A stretch of 16,126 nt of DNA from JBBQSU01 sp038234815 (GCA_038234815.1 JBBQSU010000089.1:1-16126); one strand, 5' to 3'; counted from the first letter of the stretch, positions 1-7,726 are shown. The notes: generated by a model not told the origin, from the letters alone. A program made the numbers and translations.

Positions 1-32
1 CGCCCCCAAACACCCCAAAATGATTTGACCTC

Positions 33-60
33 TTACAATAAAAATAATATTTTTTATAAT
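33..60 (+). promoter_or_regulatory. Putative sigma70-type promoter (left end)
   Basis: A perfect -10 box TATAAT at 55-60 lies 16 bp downstream of TTACAA at 33-38, inside the most AT-rich stretch of the window. Transcription would start near 67 and read through the 26-bp inverted repeat at 106-131 into the small ORF at 173 and possibly on to the dehydrogenase at 618. A second -35-like hexamer, TTGACC at 25-30, is too far from the -10 box (24 bp) to be its partner. The call rests on sequence match alone. Confidence 0.5.
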
Positions 61-105
61 TTTTGTATTGGGAAAGTTTTAGGTGCATTTTGGAGCACTC
101 CATGT

Positions 106-131
106 TGCGCTAATTGGCGCCAATTTGCGCA
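106..131. promoter_or_regulatory. 26-bp near-perfect inverted repeat, candidate operator
   Basis: The core AATTGGCGCCAATT (112-125) is a perfect 14-bp palindrome. It is flanked by TGCGC (106-110) and GCGCA (127-131), which are also complementary, with a single T/T mismatch at 111 and 126. It lies about 40-65 bp downstream of the start predicted from the TATAAT at 55-60, and before the Shine-Dalgarno at 161-165. An AATTGG...CCAATT arrangement recalls GntR/FadR-family operators such as those of lactate regulators, but the half-site spacing differs, so the regulator is unknown. As RNA it could also form a long stem with almost no loop. Confidence 0.5.
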
Positions 132-172
132 CCTTTGGCCCTTGGTGACCCTTAGGGTAGAGGAGTATCCTT

Positions 173-559
173 ATGAGCACCAATCTGTTGATTGCCTTGA
201 TTGCCCTTTTTGCGGCGTGCATTTGCGCCGCGGGATTTTCCTTCCTTGACGGGATCGGACGATCGCGACAAACCGGACCCTCCCAAGACCCCGCCGGACC
301 CGGAAAGAACTTCGCCAGAAAGGCCTTGGGACCCCAAAGGGACCTCTTTGGGACCCCCTTTGGACCCCATTTTCTGACCAAGTTGGAGGCGAAATATGCA
401 AATTTGCCTGATTTTCGACGAAATCTAGTTCGCGGGGGCTTCGTTAAGTGTCCCCCCCAGTTTTATCCCGAAGATACCGCGGTCGAGAGTGCGGCGCAGT
501 CGCTTCAACAACGCGTTACGCCCGCTTTGTACTTTATGAATGGCCTCCCCTGCGGCTAG
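173..559 (+). CDS. Possible small membrane-anchored protein, unknown function
   Basis: This 128-codon ORF has a good start: AGGAG at 161-165, 7 bp before the ATG, downstream of a TATAAT promoter. The product begins with a hydrophobic segment at about residues 5-22 (leucine, isoleucine, alanine and two cysteines), like an uncleaved signal anchor or signal peptide. The rest resembles no family I know and is rich in Gly, Pro, Arg and Phe. Its middle (about residues 52-66) is encoded by the 11-bp repeat array at 327-370, whose period is not a multiple of three, so this part looks more like DNA-level structure than a selected protein. It could be a real small gene, a decayed gene, or a leader ORF for the dehydrogenase 58 bp downstream. 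Confidence 0.35.
   Translation: MSTNLLIALIALFAACICAAGFSFLDGIGRSRQTGPSQDPAGPGKNFARKALGPQRDLFGTPFGPHFLTKLEAKYANLPDFRRNLVRGGFVKCPPQFYPEDTAVESAAQSLQQRVTPALYFMNGLPCG
327..370. repeat. Four tandem 11-bp GGGACCCC-type repeats
   Basis: Four consecutive 11-bp units start at 327, 338, 349 and 360, each centred on a dyad-symmetric GGGACCCC or close variant (328-335, 339-346, 350-357, 361-368). Two looser GGACCC copies precede them at 275-280 and 296-301. Within the array CCAAAGGG (334-341) is complementary to CCCTTTGG (356-363), so an 8-bp stem with a 14-nt loop can also form. A period of 11 bp is about one helical turn, so repeated sites would lie on the same face of the helix. The function is unknown. 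Confidence 0.6.
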
Positions 560-574
560 CCAGCCGTAGAGCGG

Positions 575-588
575 GAAAGTAAACTTTC
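575..588. promoter_or_regulatory. Short dyad upstream of the dehydrogenase
   Basis: GAAAGT-AA-ACTTTC is a perfect 6+2+6 palindrome ending 29 bp before the TTG at 618. A second small dyad, CGGCT (553-557) with AGCCG (562-566), overlaps the stop codon of the preceding ORF. Neither has a T-run, so they are not intrinsic terminators. They could be a protein-binding site or a leader structure; the evidence is symmetry and position only. Confidence 0.25.
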
Positions 589-617
589 GTTTCAACGGGC
601 CAGAAAACGAAGGAAAC

Positions 618-3593
618 TTGGACGGATTCGCTATGTCATTGCCGCAAGCCTTCGCTGATGCCCAGTCCCCTGATTCCGATAATTCATTCGTCAATCAGCT
701 TGCCGCAGTGGTGCGCGGCGAGGTGCGGCTCGATCAGCATGACCGACTGCTGTATGCCACCGACGCCTCGATCTATCAGATGGCCCCGCTGGCCGTCGTG
801 CTTCCGATCGATACCGACGACGTGAGTCGGCTGCTGGCCTGGTGCCAAGGCAAGCGCATGCCGGTCATTCCGCGAGGAGGGGGGACCAGCCTGGCCGGGC
901 AGGGTGTGAACCGTGCGGTGGTTTGTGATCTTTCGCCGAACTTTCGGGCGGGGCTTTCGGTCAATGTGGGCGCAAGGGTGGCGCATGTGCAAACGGGGAT
1001 GTCCATCGATCAGGTCAACCGCTGGCTGACCGAGCAAGGCACGGGGCTGTTTTTTGCTCCCGACCCTGCGACGGTGGCGCAATGCGCCGTCGGCGGGGCG
1101 ATCGGCAACAACGCCGCCGGCGCGCGATCCATCCGCTATGGCCGGACCAGCGAGAACATCGCGGCGCTCGAGGTCGTTCTGGCCGATGGGCAGAAGGTTT
1201 GGCTGGGGCCGGGCGCAGGCCGAACCGATCCGCTCGCGGCCCGGCTGGCAGGACAGATTGCGGCGCTGGCGAGGGAATATGCCCAAGTCATTCGCGAGCG
1301 TTTCCCGAAGCTCAATCGCCGCAACGCCGGCTACGGCATCGACATGATCTTGCAGCAGATCGACGCTGGCCTGGCGGACATTGACCTGGACCTGACCGGC
1401 CTGATCTGCGGTTCCGAAGGCACGCTGGGGATCGTCACGAGTGCGAAACTGAAGCTTCATCCCGTCCCGCAGTTTCGGGGGCTGGGCATTATTTCGTTCC
1501 CGGACGTTTTGCAGGCGGTTGATGCGGTGCAGACGATCCTGGCAACCGGCGCGGTGGCGGTGGAACTGCTCGACGAAGCGGTTCTCGACGCCGCCGCGAA
1601 CAACATCAACTGCCGGCCCTATCTGGACCTGCTCGAACCCATCGGCAACGCGCGCCCCGGTGCAGTGCTTTATGTGGAGTACATTGGCGAGCAAGCGATT
1701 GATGAAGTGGATGCGGGCCTGACAGAACTGGTTCGGGTGCTCGCAGGCGCTCCATTGCGTATTTACCGCGACGCGCCCTCCATGGCGCGCGCCTGGGCGT
1801 TGCGCAAAGCCGGCGAACCGCTTCTGCACGGCATCCCCGGCAAGCGCAAGCCGTTGACGTTTGTCGAAGACAACTCGATTCCGGTGGCCCAATTGTCGCG
1901 CTTCGTTCGCGGGGTGAAGGAGATCGTCGGCAAGTATGACGTTTCGGCGGCCTATTGGGCACATGCGTCGGTGGGGGTGCTGCATATTCGACCGATGCTT
2001 GATCTGCACGATGAGGCCGACAGGGATCGGCTTCGCGCGATCGCGGTTGAAGTGGCCGACCTGGCCAAAGACTGTGGGGGGGTGATGAGCGGCGAACACG
2101 GGGACGGCAGAGTCCGCGGGCCGCTGTTGGAGCGATTTTTCGGTCCGGAGGTGATGGACTGTTTTGCGCGCATTAAGCAGGTGTTCGATCCATCAGGGAT
2201 TCTCAACCCCAACACCATCGTCAACGCCGGTCCTATCGAAAGCATCACCCAGCGATTGCGCATCTGGCCCGAAGAATCGCCGGTGAAAGTGGTCCCGACC
2301 GAGACTTATTTTGATTATTCGGATCAGGCCGGTTTTGATCATGCCGTGGAGATGTGCAATGGGGCCGGGGTGTGCCGAAAGACCGCCGGCGGGACGATGT
2401 GCCCGTCCTATCGCGCGACGCTGGACGAGCGACACAGCACTCGCGGGCGGGGCAATGCCTTGCGCCTGGCCATGACGGGTCAACTCAAGCGACGGGCCGA
2501 CGGCACGGTGGATTTTGACGATCCCGACACGCTGGCGACGCTGGATTTATGCCTGAGCTGCAAGGCGTGCAAGAGCGAGTGTCCGAGCAACGTCGATATC
2601 TCCAGACTTAAGGCCGAATACCTTGCCCATCGGCATCGGCAGGTGGGCACCGATCTGGCCGCGAAGGTATTCGGACACGTGCGCACGCTCAATCGGCTGG
2701 GGTCGATCATGCCGGGGATCACGAATTTTGTGAATACGTTGCCGCCGGTGCGGATGTTGCTGAATCGACTGCTAAAACTCGCTCCAAAACGATCGTTGCC
2801 CCGATACGCGCGGTCGCTTTACCGGCAGCTTAAGCCCACTACGGTCGATCGTCCGCGCGTGGTGATTTATGCCGATTGTTTTGTCACCTATAACGAGCCT
2901 GAACTGGGTCTGTCGGCGGCGAGGGTGCTGGAGAAGCTGGGCTATAGCGTGGTGTTGCCCAAAGTGCATTGCTGCGGGCGGGCGATGATTTCGACAGGCC
3001 TGCTCCCCGACGCGATCGCGTCAGCCGATCGCGCGCTGGCGGACTTGCTGCCCTTCGCTCGAGACGAGACGGTCATGGGCATTGTCGTGCTTGAGCCGAG
3101 TTGTCTGAGCGCCATCCGCGACGATTGGCTGCAGTTGAAGCTGACTGCACCCCTGGCCGATCGGCAGCGCGTTGCAGAAAAGTCGTTTCTGGTCGAGGAC
3201 TTCATCGACACTTTCTGGGAGAAACATCCGGTCACGCCCGACCCGCAGAGCTTGCGTTCAGGTCCGCCGATCCTGCTGCACGGGCATTGTCATCAGAAGG
3301 CGTTATGGGGTGACAAAACCAGCAGTGCAGCGCTGCGTCGGTTGGCCGGGGATCGGGTGAAGGTGCTGGATTCGGGCTGCTGCGGAATGGCCGGTTCATT
3401 CGGGTATCTGGCGCGAAAATATGATCTGTCGATGAAAATCGGTGAGTTGAGCGTTTTTGAACCTGTCCGCCAAGCCAGCGCCGATACCTGCGTGACCGCA
3501 CCGGGGACCAGTTGCCGGCATCAGATTCATGACGGGACGGGCCGGAAGGCGCTGCACCCGATCCAGGTGATCGAGCAGCTTTTGTCGAATTGA
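618..3593 (+). CDS. FAD/Fe-S D-2-hydroxyacid dehydrogenase, GlcD-GlcF fusion (YdiJ type)
   Basis: This 991-residue flavin-iron-sulfur enzyme probably oxidises a D-2-hydroxyacid (D-lactate, glycolate or D-2-hydroxyglutarate) and passes electrons through Fe-S centres to an acceptor. The N-terminal half is an FAD-binding type-4 domain with the glycine-rich PRGGGTSLAGQ motif near residues 85-95, followed by the FAD-oxidase C-terminal domain, with SGEHGDGR near residue 492. The C-terminal half is GlcF-like. Its two ferredoxin motifs have cysteines at 580, 586 and 595, and at 645, 648, 651 and 655. Two CCG motifs follow at 785-786 and 921-922. Length and order match E. coli YdiJ (about 1,018 residues). 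TTG 618 follows AAGGA at 610-614 closely; ATG 633, five codons in, is an alternative. cstA follows after 60 bp or less, suggesting one operon. The substrate cannot be fixed from sequence. Confidence 0.9.
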   Translation: MDGFAMSLPQAFADAQSPDSDNSFVNQLAAVVRGEVRLDQHDRLLYATDASIYQMAPLAVVLPIDTDDVSRLLAWCQGKRMPVIPRGGGTSLAGQGVNRAVVCDLSPNFRAGLSVNVGARVAHVQTGMSIDQVNRWLTEQGTGLFFAPDPATVAQCAVGGAIGNNAAGARSIRYGRTSENIAALEVVLADGQKVWLGPGAGRTDPLAARLAGQIAALAREYAQVIRERFPKLNRRNAGYGIDMILQQIDAGLADIDLDLTGLICGSEGTLGIVTSAKLKLHPVPQFRGLGIISFPDVLQAVDAVQTILATGAVAVELLDEAVLDAAANNINCRPYLDLLEPIGNARPGAVLYVEYIGEQAIDEVDAGLTELVRVLAGAPLRIYRDAPSMARAWALRKAGEPLLHGIPGKRKPLTFVEDNSIPVAQLSRFVRGVKEIVGKYDVSAAYWAHASVGVLHIRPMLDLHDEADRDRLRAIAVEVADLAKDCGGVMSGEHGDGRVRGPLLERFFGPEVMDCFARIKQVFDPSGILNPNTIVNAGPIESITQRLRIWPEESPVKVVPTETYFDYSDQAGFDHAVEMCNGAGVCRKTAGGTMCPSYRATLDERHSTRGRGNALRLAMTGQLKRRADGTVDFDDPDTLATLDLCLSCKACKSECPSNVDISRLKAEYLAHRHRQVGTDLAAKVFGHVRTLNRLGSIMPGITNFVNTLPPVRMLLNRLLKLAPKRSLPRYARSLYRQLKPTTVDRPRVVIYADCFVTYNEPELGLSAARVLEKLGYSVVLPKVHCCGRAMISTGLLPDAIASADRALADLLPFARDETVMGIVVLEPSCLSAIRDDWLQLKLTAPLADRQRVAEKSFLVEDFIDTFWEKHPVTPDPQSLRSGPPILLHGHCHQKALWGDKTSSAALRRLAGDRVKVLDSGCCGMAGSFGYLARKYDLSMKIGELSVFEPVRQASADTCVTAPGTSCRHQIHDGTGRKALHPIQVIEQLLSN

Positions 3594-3654
3594 ATATCCA
3601 GTGGGGTTAACATCGGGCCGTAAGCAGGAACTCGGTTTAAGCGGGAAGGTTTGC

Positions 3655-5787
3655 ATGTCGGCAATGCCGGTAATGATCGTCGTGTTGTGCGTGATGGCGC
3701 TGGCCTATCGGTATTACAGCGCGTTTCTGGCCGCGCGCGTGGCGATGCTGGACGACGCGCGTCCCACGCCGGCGGTGCAACGCGATGACGGCCACAACTT
3801 CCATCCCACCAACAAGTGGGTGCTGTTCGGGCATCATTTTGCCGCGATCAGTGGAGCCGGGCCTCTCATCGGGCCGGTGCTGGCGGCCCAGTTCGGATAT
3901 CTCCCGGGATTGTTGTGGATTTTGATCGGCGTGTGTCTGGCCGGAGCGGTGCAGGATTTCCTGGTGCTGGCGGCGTCGATCCGAAGAGGCGGTCGGTCGC
4001 TTGCGCAGATCGCTTTCAGTGACATTGGCCCCGTGGCCGGGACCGCGGCCACCGTCGCCATCCTGTTCATCCTGGTTATCGCGCTGGCGGGGCTGGGAAA
4101 AGTGGTGGTGAAGGCGCTGGGCGGAGAAGAGGTGTCTTACAAGACCGGCGGGGTGACGCTGCTTCAACTGCCCAAGGGAGCGATCTTGCCCGTCGCCGAC
4201 CATGGTGTTGTCGCATTGCCTGCCGGCACCACGCTGAAGTGGGGCACCACCGACGCGGCCGCAACTGATTTCCGCTCGATGACTTTCAACGAAGCCTTTC
4301 GATTGAAGTTGAAAGCCGATTCGACAATCAATTTCCAAGAAGGCGTGGCTACATACCCGGCCGGCGCCGTGCGTCTGGTCCCCGGCAGCAGTTGGGGCAC
4401 TTTCACCATCGCCTGCACCATTCCGATTGCCCTGCTGGTCGGGCTGTATATGTACAAAATCAGGCCGGGGAAGGTCTTGGAAGCCTCGCTGATCGGCGCG
4501 GCCCTGACATTGCTGGCGACGTTCCTGGGCGGGTTTGTGCCCGGATCCCCCATCGAGCATTGGTTCAATTTGCAGGACAAAACGGTCGTGTGGGCGATGG
4601 CGGTTTATGGGTTTATCGCCTCGGTACTGCCGGTCTGGGTCCTGCTCTGCCCGCGGGACTATCTCAGCAGTTTCCTCAAGATCGGCACGATTGCGCTGCT
4701 CGTCGGCGGATGTCTAATCGCCAATCCGAAGCTGGAAGCGCCGGCGATCAATCATGTGTTTGCGACGGGCGGGCCGACCGTCCGCGGGAGTATCTTCCCC
4801 TTCCTCTTCATCACGATCATGTGCGGGGCGATCAGTGGATTTCATGCGCTGGTGTCCAGCGGGACTACGCCAAAGATGATCCGGCGTGAAGGTGACGCGC
4901 GGGTGATCGGTTACGGCGCGATGTTGATCGAAGGCTTGGTAGGCTGCACCGCGATGGTGGCGGCCGCGGCGCTGCCTGTCGGCGACTATTACGCCATGAA
5001 TACCGAACTGGGCAACGTCCCGCGATTCCACGACCGCTTCGTACAAATCGGTGCCCACCTGGACAATCTGCCGGTATATGAATCGCGCACGCAGGAGACG
5101 TTGCGCGGGCGAACGGGCGGTGCGGTCACGCTGGCGGTGGGCATGGCCCGCATCTTCGACCAGGCCACCACGCCGCTCATCGGTTCGATCGAGCGGATGT
5201 GGAAATACTGGTACCACTTTGCCATCATGTTCGAGGCGCTGTTCATCCTGACGACAATCGATACTGGCACGCGGATCGGGCGATTTTTGCTTCAGGAAGT
5301 GATGGGGCGATTGCATCCGCGACTCGGCGACACCAGTTCTTGGACCGGATCATTCCTGGCCACCGGTCTGATCGTCGCGGCCTGGGCCTATTTCATCAAC
5401 GCCAATAGCATGGCGGCCATCTGGCCGATGTTCGGCGTGGCCAACCAGATGCTGGCGGTGATCGCGCTGGCGGTGGTGTCTGTGTTTCTCGTTAACGAAG
5501 GCCGGGCTCGATACCTGTGGGTGACCATCCTGCCGATGCTCCTGGTGATGACCACCACCAGCACCGCTGCGGTAGAAATGCTCATCGGCCAGTGGCAGGG
5601 GTTTGTCACGCAGTGGCACAATACCGGGAGCGCCCGTAATTTCGGATTGATGGTTAACTCGGCCGTGCAGGGGCTGCTTATCGTGCTGATGCTGGCTTGC
5701 ACCGCGACGATCATCTGGTGCGGTGCCGATAAAATCCGCCGTTCCGGTGCCTTGAAGCACCAGCCGCAGCCCTCGCAGTCGTCATGA
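3655..5787 (+). CDS. cstA: Carbon starvation protein CstA, pyruvate/peptide transporter
   Basis: This polytopic inner-membrane protein of the CstA family has many hydrophobic helices along its 710 residues. Members import pyruvate or small peptides, and E. coli CstA is 701 residues. Family signatures are clear: PTNKWVLFGHHFAAISGAGP followed by IGPVLAAQ near residues 50-80, LPVWVLLCPRDYLSSFLKIG near 325-345, SGFHALVSSGTTPK near 400, and WPMFGVANQMLA near 590. The start is ATG 3655, preceded by GGGAAGG (3643-3649) at 5 bp; a GTG at 3601 would extend it but has no such site. Compared with E. coli CstA as I recall it, an extra ~90-residue hydrophilic segment (about residues 157-247) separates two helices. 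The neighbouring dehydrogenase suggests joint use of lactate and pyruvate. The final ATGA overlaps an alternative start of the next ORF. Confidence 0.93.
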   Translation: MSAMPVMIVVLCVMALAYRYYSAFLAARVAMLDDARPTPAVQRDDGHNFHPTNKWVLFGHHFAAISGAGPLIGPVLAAQFGYLPGLLWILIGVCLAGAVQDFLVLAASIRRGGRSLAQIAFSDIGPVAGTAATVAILFILVIALAGLGKVVVKALGGEEVSYKTGGVTLLQLPKGAILPVADHGVVALPAGTTLKWGTTDAAATDFRSMTFNEAFRLKLKADSTINFQEGVATYPAGAVRLVPGSSWGTFTIACTIPIALLVGLYMYKIRPGKVLEASLIGAALTLLATFLGGFVPGSPIEHWFNLQDKTVVWAMAVYGFIASVLPVWVLLCPRDYLSSFLKIGTIALLVGGCLIANPKLEAPAINHVFATGGPTVRGSIFPFLFITIMCGAISGFHALVSSGTTPKMIRREGDARVIGYGAMLIEGLVGCTAMVAAAALPVGDYYAMNTELGNVPRFHDRFVQIGAHLDNLPVYESRTQETLRGRTGGAVTLAVGMARIFDQATTPLIGSIERMWKYWYHFAIMFEALFILTTIDTGTRIGRFLLQEVMGRLHPRLGDTSSWTGSFLATGLIVAAWAYFINANSMAAIWPMFGVANQMLAVIALAVVSVFLVNEGRARYLWVTILPMLLVMTTTSTAAVEMLIGQWQGFVTQWHNTGSARNFGLMVNSAVQGLLIVLMLACTATIIWCGADKIRRSGALKHQPQPSQSS

Positions 5788-5903
5788 GCATCGTGGGATG
5801 GAATGTTATGGCCGAAGCCGGATTTGACAGACAGAGCCTAACCCTTTGTTGTGCCGATTGTCTAATGGACAGTCGGCCGTGGGTCGGCGGACCTGTGAAG
5901 ACC

Positions 5904-7037
5904 ATGAAATCGCTTATTCTCATTCTCGTGCTGCTGCTCTTGGCCCCGGTCACCTGGGGCCAAACGCCGGTAGATTCCGCCGCCAAGGTGGAAGCCGCCC
6001 GGGCCAATGCCATGGCTGGCCTGCACCGCCAGGTGTATCAAGCCAACATTACGCCCGACTTGACGGTCCGGCAGTTTATCAAGCTGGCGGGGGGGCAGTT
6101 GATCCTTCAGCGGGCATTGGACAAAGCCGCGCAGATTGGTGCCCCGCGTTGGGTAGATGGGCAGCTTTGCCAGGTGCGCCTGCAAGTTTCGGGTTTGCGC
6201 CTTGCAGGGGCACTACAGGAAATCGCTTCGAACACCCCTGACCTTTCGCCGATCCCGCCAACTTTGCTTCAGTCTGAATTGCTAGACTGGAAATATCGCA
6301 CTTTCTCGGCCACTGGTGTGAACTTCAGTCCCGACAACGCCGGCCCGCTGGCACCGGTCATTCAAGCCGCGCGGGCCGATGCCACCCAGCGTCTGGTCGA
6401 TCACTTGTTGCCGATCCGTCTGAGTGAAAATCGAACCATCGACCAGAGCCTGTCCGACGACCATCGGCGGCAACTGATGCAATGGCTGAACGATCGTCCT
6501 GTGGCCGAAGTGGAAGTGACGACAGATCGGACCTTAACCTTGCGCCTGGCGGTTTCGGCCGATGCCTTGGCCGAGACGGTGGGCAAACTATTGTCTCCGG
6601 GCGTGGATGCCGCCGCGTATGCCGGCATCGCCCGGCAGATCGGCGCTGAAGTTGCCGACGTTCGGGGTACTGCGGCGTTGCAATTGGCCGCGACTACCGT
6701 GCCGAAGTGGCGACCGCCCGAAGCACCGGACTGGGCTAACGATGAACTGGAGGCGGAAGGTTTCAGTAGGCGACTGGAATCGAAATTGAGGACCGCCCGG
6801 GCCGCCGAAACCGACGGATTAGCTCGTCTTCGTGAAAAAGTTCTCAAACTCCAAGTCGGGGGGAATGTGTCCCTGGCCGAGGTGACGAAGGAGTATGCCG
6901 ATGCCGCCGAGGCGATCAATCGCGCCACGCTGCGCACGCGAGTGGTTAGTACAGATTACCATCCCGACGGCAGCGTGACGGTAAGGATTTCCCTGAGGCT
7001 AGGCGGCGTTTGGGATGCCCTGGCGGACGATCGCTAA
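5904..7037 (+). CDS. Secreted protein with two LPP20-like repeats, unknown function
   Basis: The 377-residue product starts with a typical signal peptide: MKS, a run of Leu/Ile/Val, then APVTWGQ, with cleavage likely near residue 19-20. No lipobox cysteine is present, so it should be soluble and exported. Two segments, at about residues 25-57 and 155-185, share the pattern Ala-rich helix, Leu-x3-Val, Ile, Thr/Ile. The C-terminus (VVSTDYHPDGSVTVRISLRL) resembles the end of LPP20/FlgT-like domains, where a Tyr-x-Pro-Asp-Gly-Ser turn precedes the last strand. This assignment is by eye. The frame is open back to an ATG at 5784 overlapping the cstA stop, but the 40 extra residues are hydrophilic and would bury the signal peptide, so 5904 is preferred; GTG 5895 is possible. 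It may be translated from the cstA transcript. Confidence 0.75.
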   Translation: MKSLILILVLLLLAPVTWGQTPVDSAAKVEAARANAMAGLHRQVYQANITPDLTVRQFIKLAGGQLILQRALDKAAQIGAPRWVDGQLCQVRLQVSGLRLAGALQEIASNTPDLSPIPPTLLQSELLDWKYRTFSATGVNFSPDNAGPLAPVIQAARADATQRLVDHLLPIRLSENRTIDQSLSDDHRRQLMQWLNDRPVAEVEVTTDRTLTLRLAVSADALAETVGKLLSPGVDAAAYAGIARQIGAEVADVRGTAALQLAATTVPKWRPPEAPDWANDELEAEGFSRRLESKLRTARAAETDGLARLREKVLKLQVGGNVSLAEVTKEYADAAEAINRATLRTRVVSTDYHPDGSVTVRISLRLGGVWDALADDR

Positions 7038-7181
7038 TAAAAACGATCCTCGACAAAACAAAATGACGACTCGTGCGTTATAGACTAGAGAACGGACCAA
7101 GTATCAGCCGTGAAAAACACGCTTGCCTCGGAATCGGCAAGGATAAGCTGTTGGCCGATCGGAATTTTGATGGAGAACTCT

Positions 7182-7658
7182 ATGTTGCATTGGATCAAAT
7201 GGGCCGCGGCCCCTGTCGCCGCGCTGAGTTTTGTATTGGGCGCTGCCGCGCTGAGCCTTCGGGCTGCAGACGCTCCGGCGGGTGGTTCGATCACCGGCGT
7301 GGTGAACGACGCCAATGGCAAGGCCGTTGCCGGCGCGACCGTGCAGGTACTGCCCCCACGCGAACACAAGCCCCAGTTAAGCGTCAACCCGGTTGACGGG
7401 AATGGCCACAAGAGCCTGGCCGATGGCGAGAAGAAGCACAAGGACAAGAAGAACGGCGAGGTGAAGCCGGTCGCGACCGCGACCACCGATGCCGAAGGCA
7501 AGTTCACCCTGACCAACATCCCCGCCGGGAAGTATGTGATCATGGCCCATGCCAAGGAAGTCGGACACGCTCGCAGTGACGTGACCGTGGAAGACGGCAA
7601 GACCGCCAGCGTAACGCTCACGCTCGAGGTCAAAGGCGAAGGCAAGAAGAACAAGTAA
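7182..7658 (+). CDS. Small secreted carboxypeptidase-regulatory-like (CnaB-type) protein
   Basis: The 158-residue product has a signal peptide (Lys at residue 6, a long Ala/Leu/Val core, cleavage near LRAADA at about residue 30) followed by one carboxypeptidase-regulatory-like beta-sandwich. GSITGVVNDANGKAVAGATV opens the domain, ATTDAEGKFTLTNIPAGKY is its middle, and VEDGKTASVTLTL ends it. Between the first and middle strands sits an insertion of about 40 residues rich in Lys, His and Gly (HKSLADGEKKHKDKKNGE), and the tail is also Lys-rich. No catalytic domain is attached. ATG 7182 has GGAG at 7172-7175 with a 6-bp spacer; in-frame upstream starts at 7110 and 7170 are less good because the signal peptide would be internal. 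It probably has its own promoter in the 144-bp gap (TATAGA at 7079-7084, without a clear -35) and ends at the terminator at 7685-7726. Planctomycetes carry many such small secreted proteins of unknown role. Confidence 0.82.
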   Translation: MLHWIKWAAAPVAALSFVLGAAALSLRAADAPAGGSITGVVNDANGKAVAGATVQVLPPREHKPQLSVNPVDGNGHKSLADGEKKHKDKKNGEVKPVATATTDAEGKFTLTNIPAGKYVIMAHAKEVGHARSDVTVEDGKTASVTLTLEVKGEGKKNK

Positions 7659-7684
7659 CAGGTTTTGTTACGCCTGCTGTATGA

Positions 7685-7726
7685 GCCACCGGGCCGGCCA
7701 GTTTTGGCCGGCCCCGTGGCATTTTT
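7685..7726 (+). terminator. Strong intrinsic terminator
   Basis: GCCACCGGGCCGGCC (7685-7699) pairs with GGCCGGCCCCGTGGC (7706-7720) over 15 positions with one C/C mismatch (7690/7715) and a 6-nt loop AGTTTT. TTTTT follows at 7722-7726. It lies 27 bp after the stop of the secreted CnaB-type gene and separates that unit from the argB promoter. Confidence 0.93.

Noticed and set aside
327..370. G-quadruplex in the GGGACCCC array
   Set aside because: The G-runs are separated by about 8-nt loops and each run is matched by C-runs on the same strand, so hairpins should win over a quadruplex.
684..2099. 471-codon open frame on the minus strand opposite the dehydrogenase
   Set aside because: It is a mirror of the GC-rich codon pattern of the dehydrogenase, whose domains and motifs are clear throughout. 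The antisense product has no recognisable domain and is rich in Arg, Gln and His, as such shadows are.
3637..4560. 307-codon open frame on the minus strand opposite cstA
   Set aside because: cstA is unambiguous on the plus strand here; the antisense product is Gln/His/Arg/Gly-rich with no domain and no ribosome site noted.
5824..5866. Promoter between cstA and the LPP20-like gene
   Set aside because: TTGACA at 5824-5829 is a perfect -35 box but no acceptable -10 lies 16-18 bp downstream; TCTAAT at 5861 is too far away.
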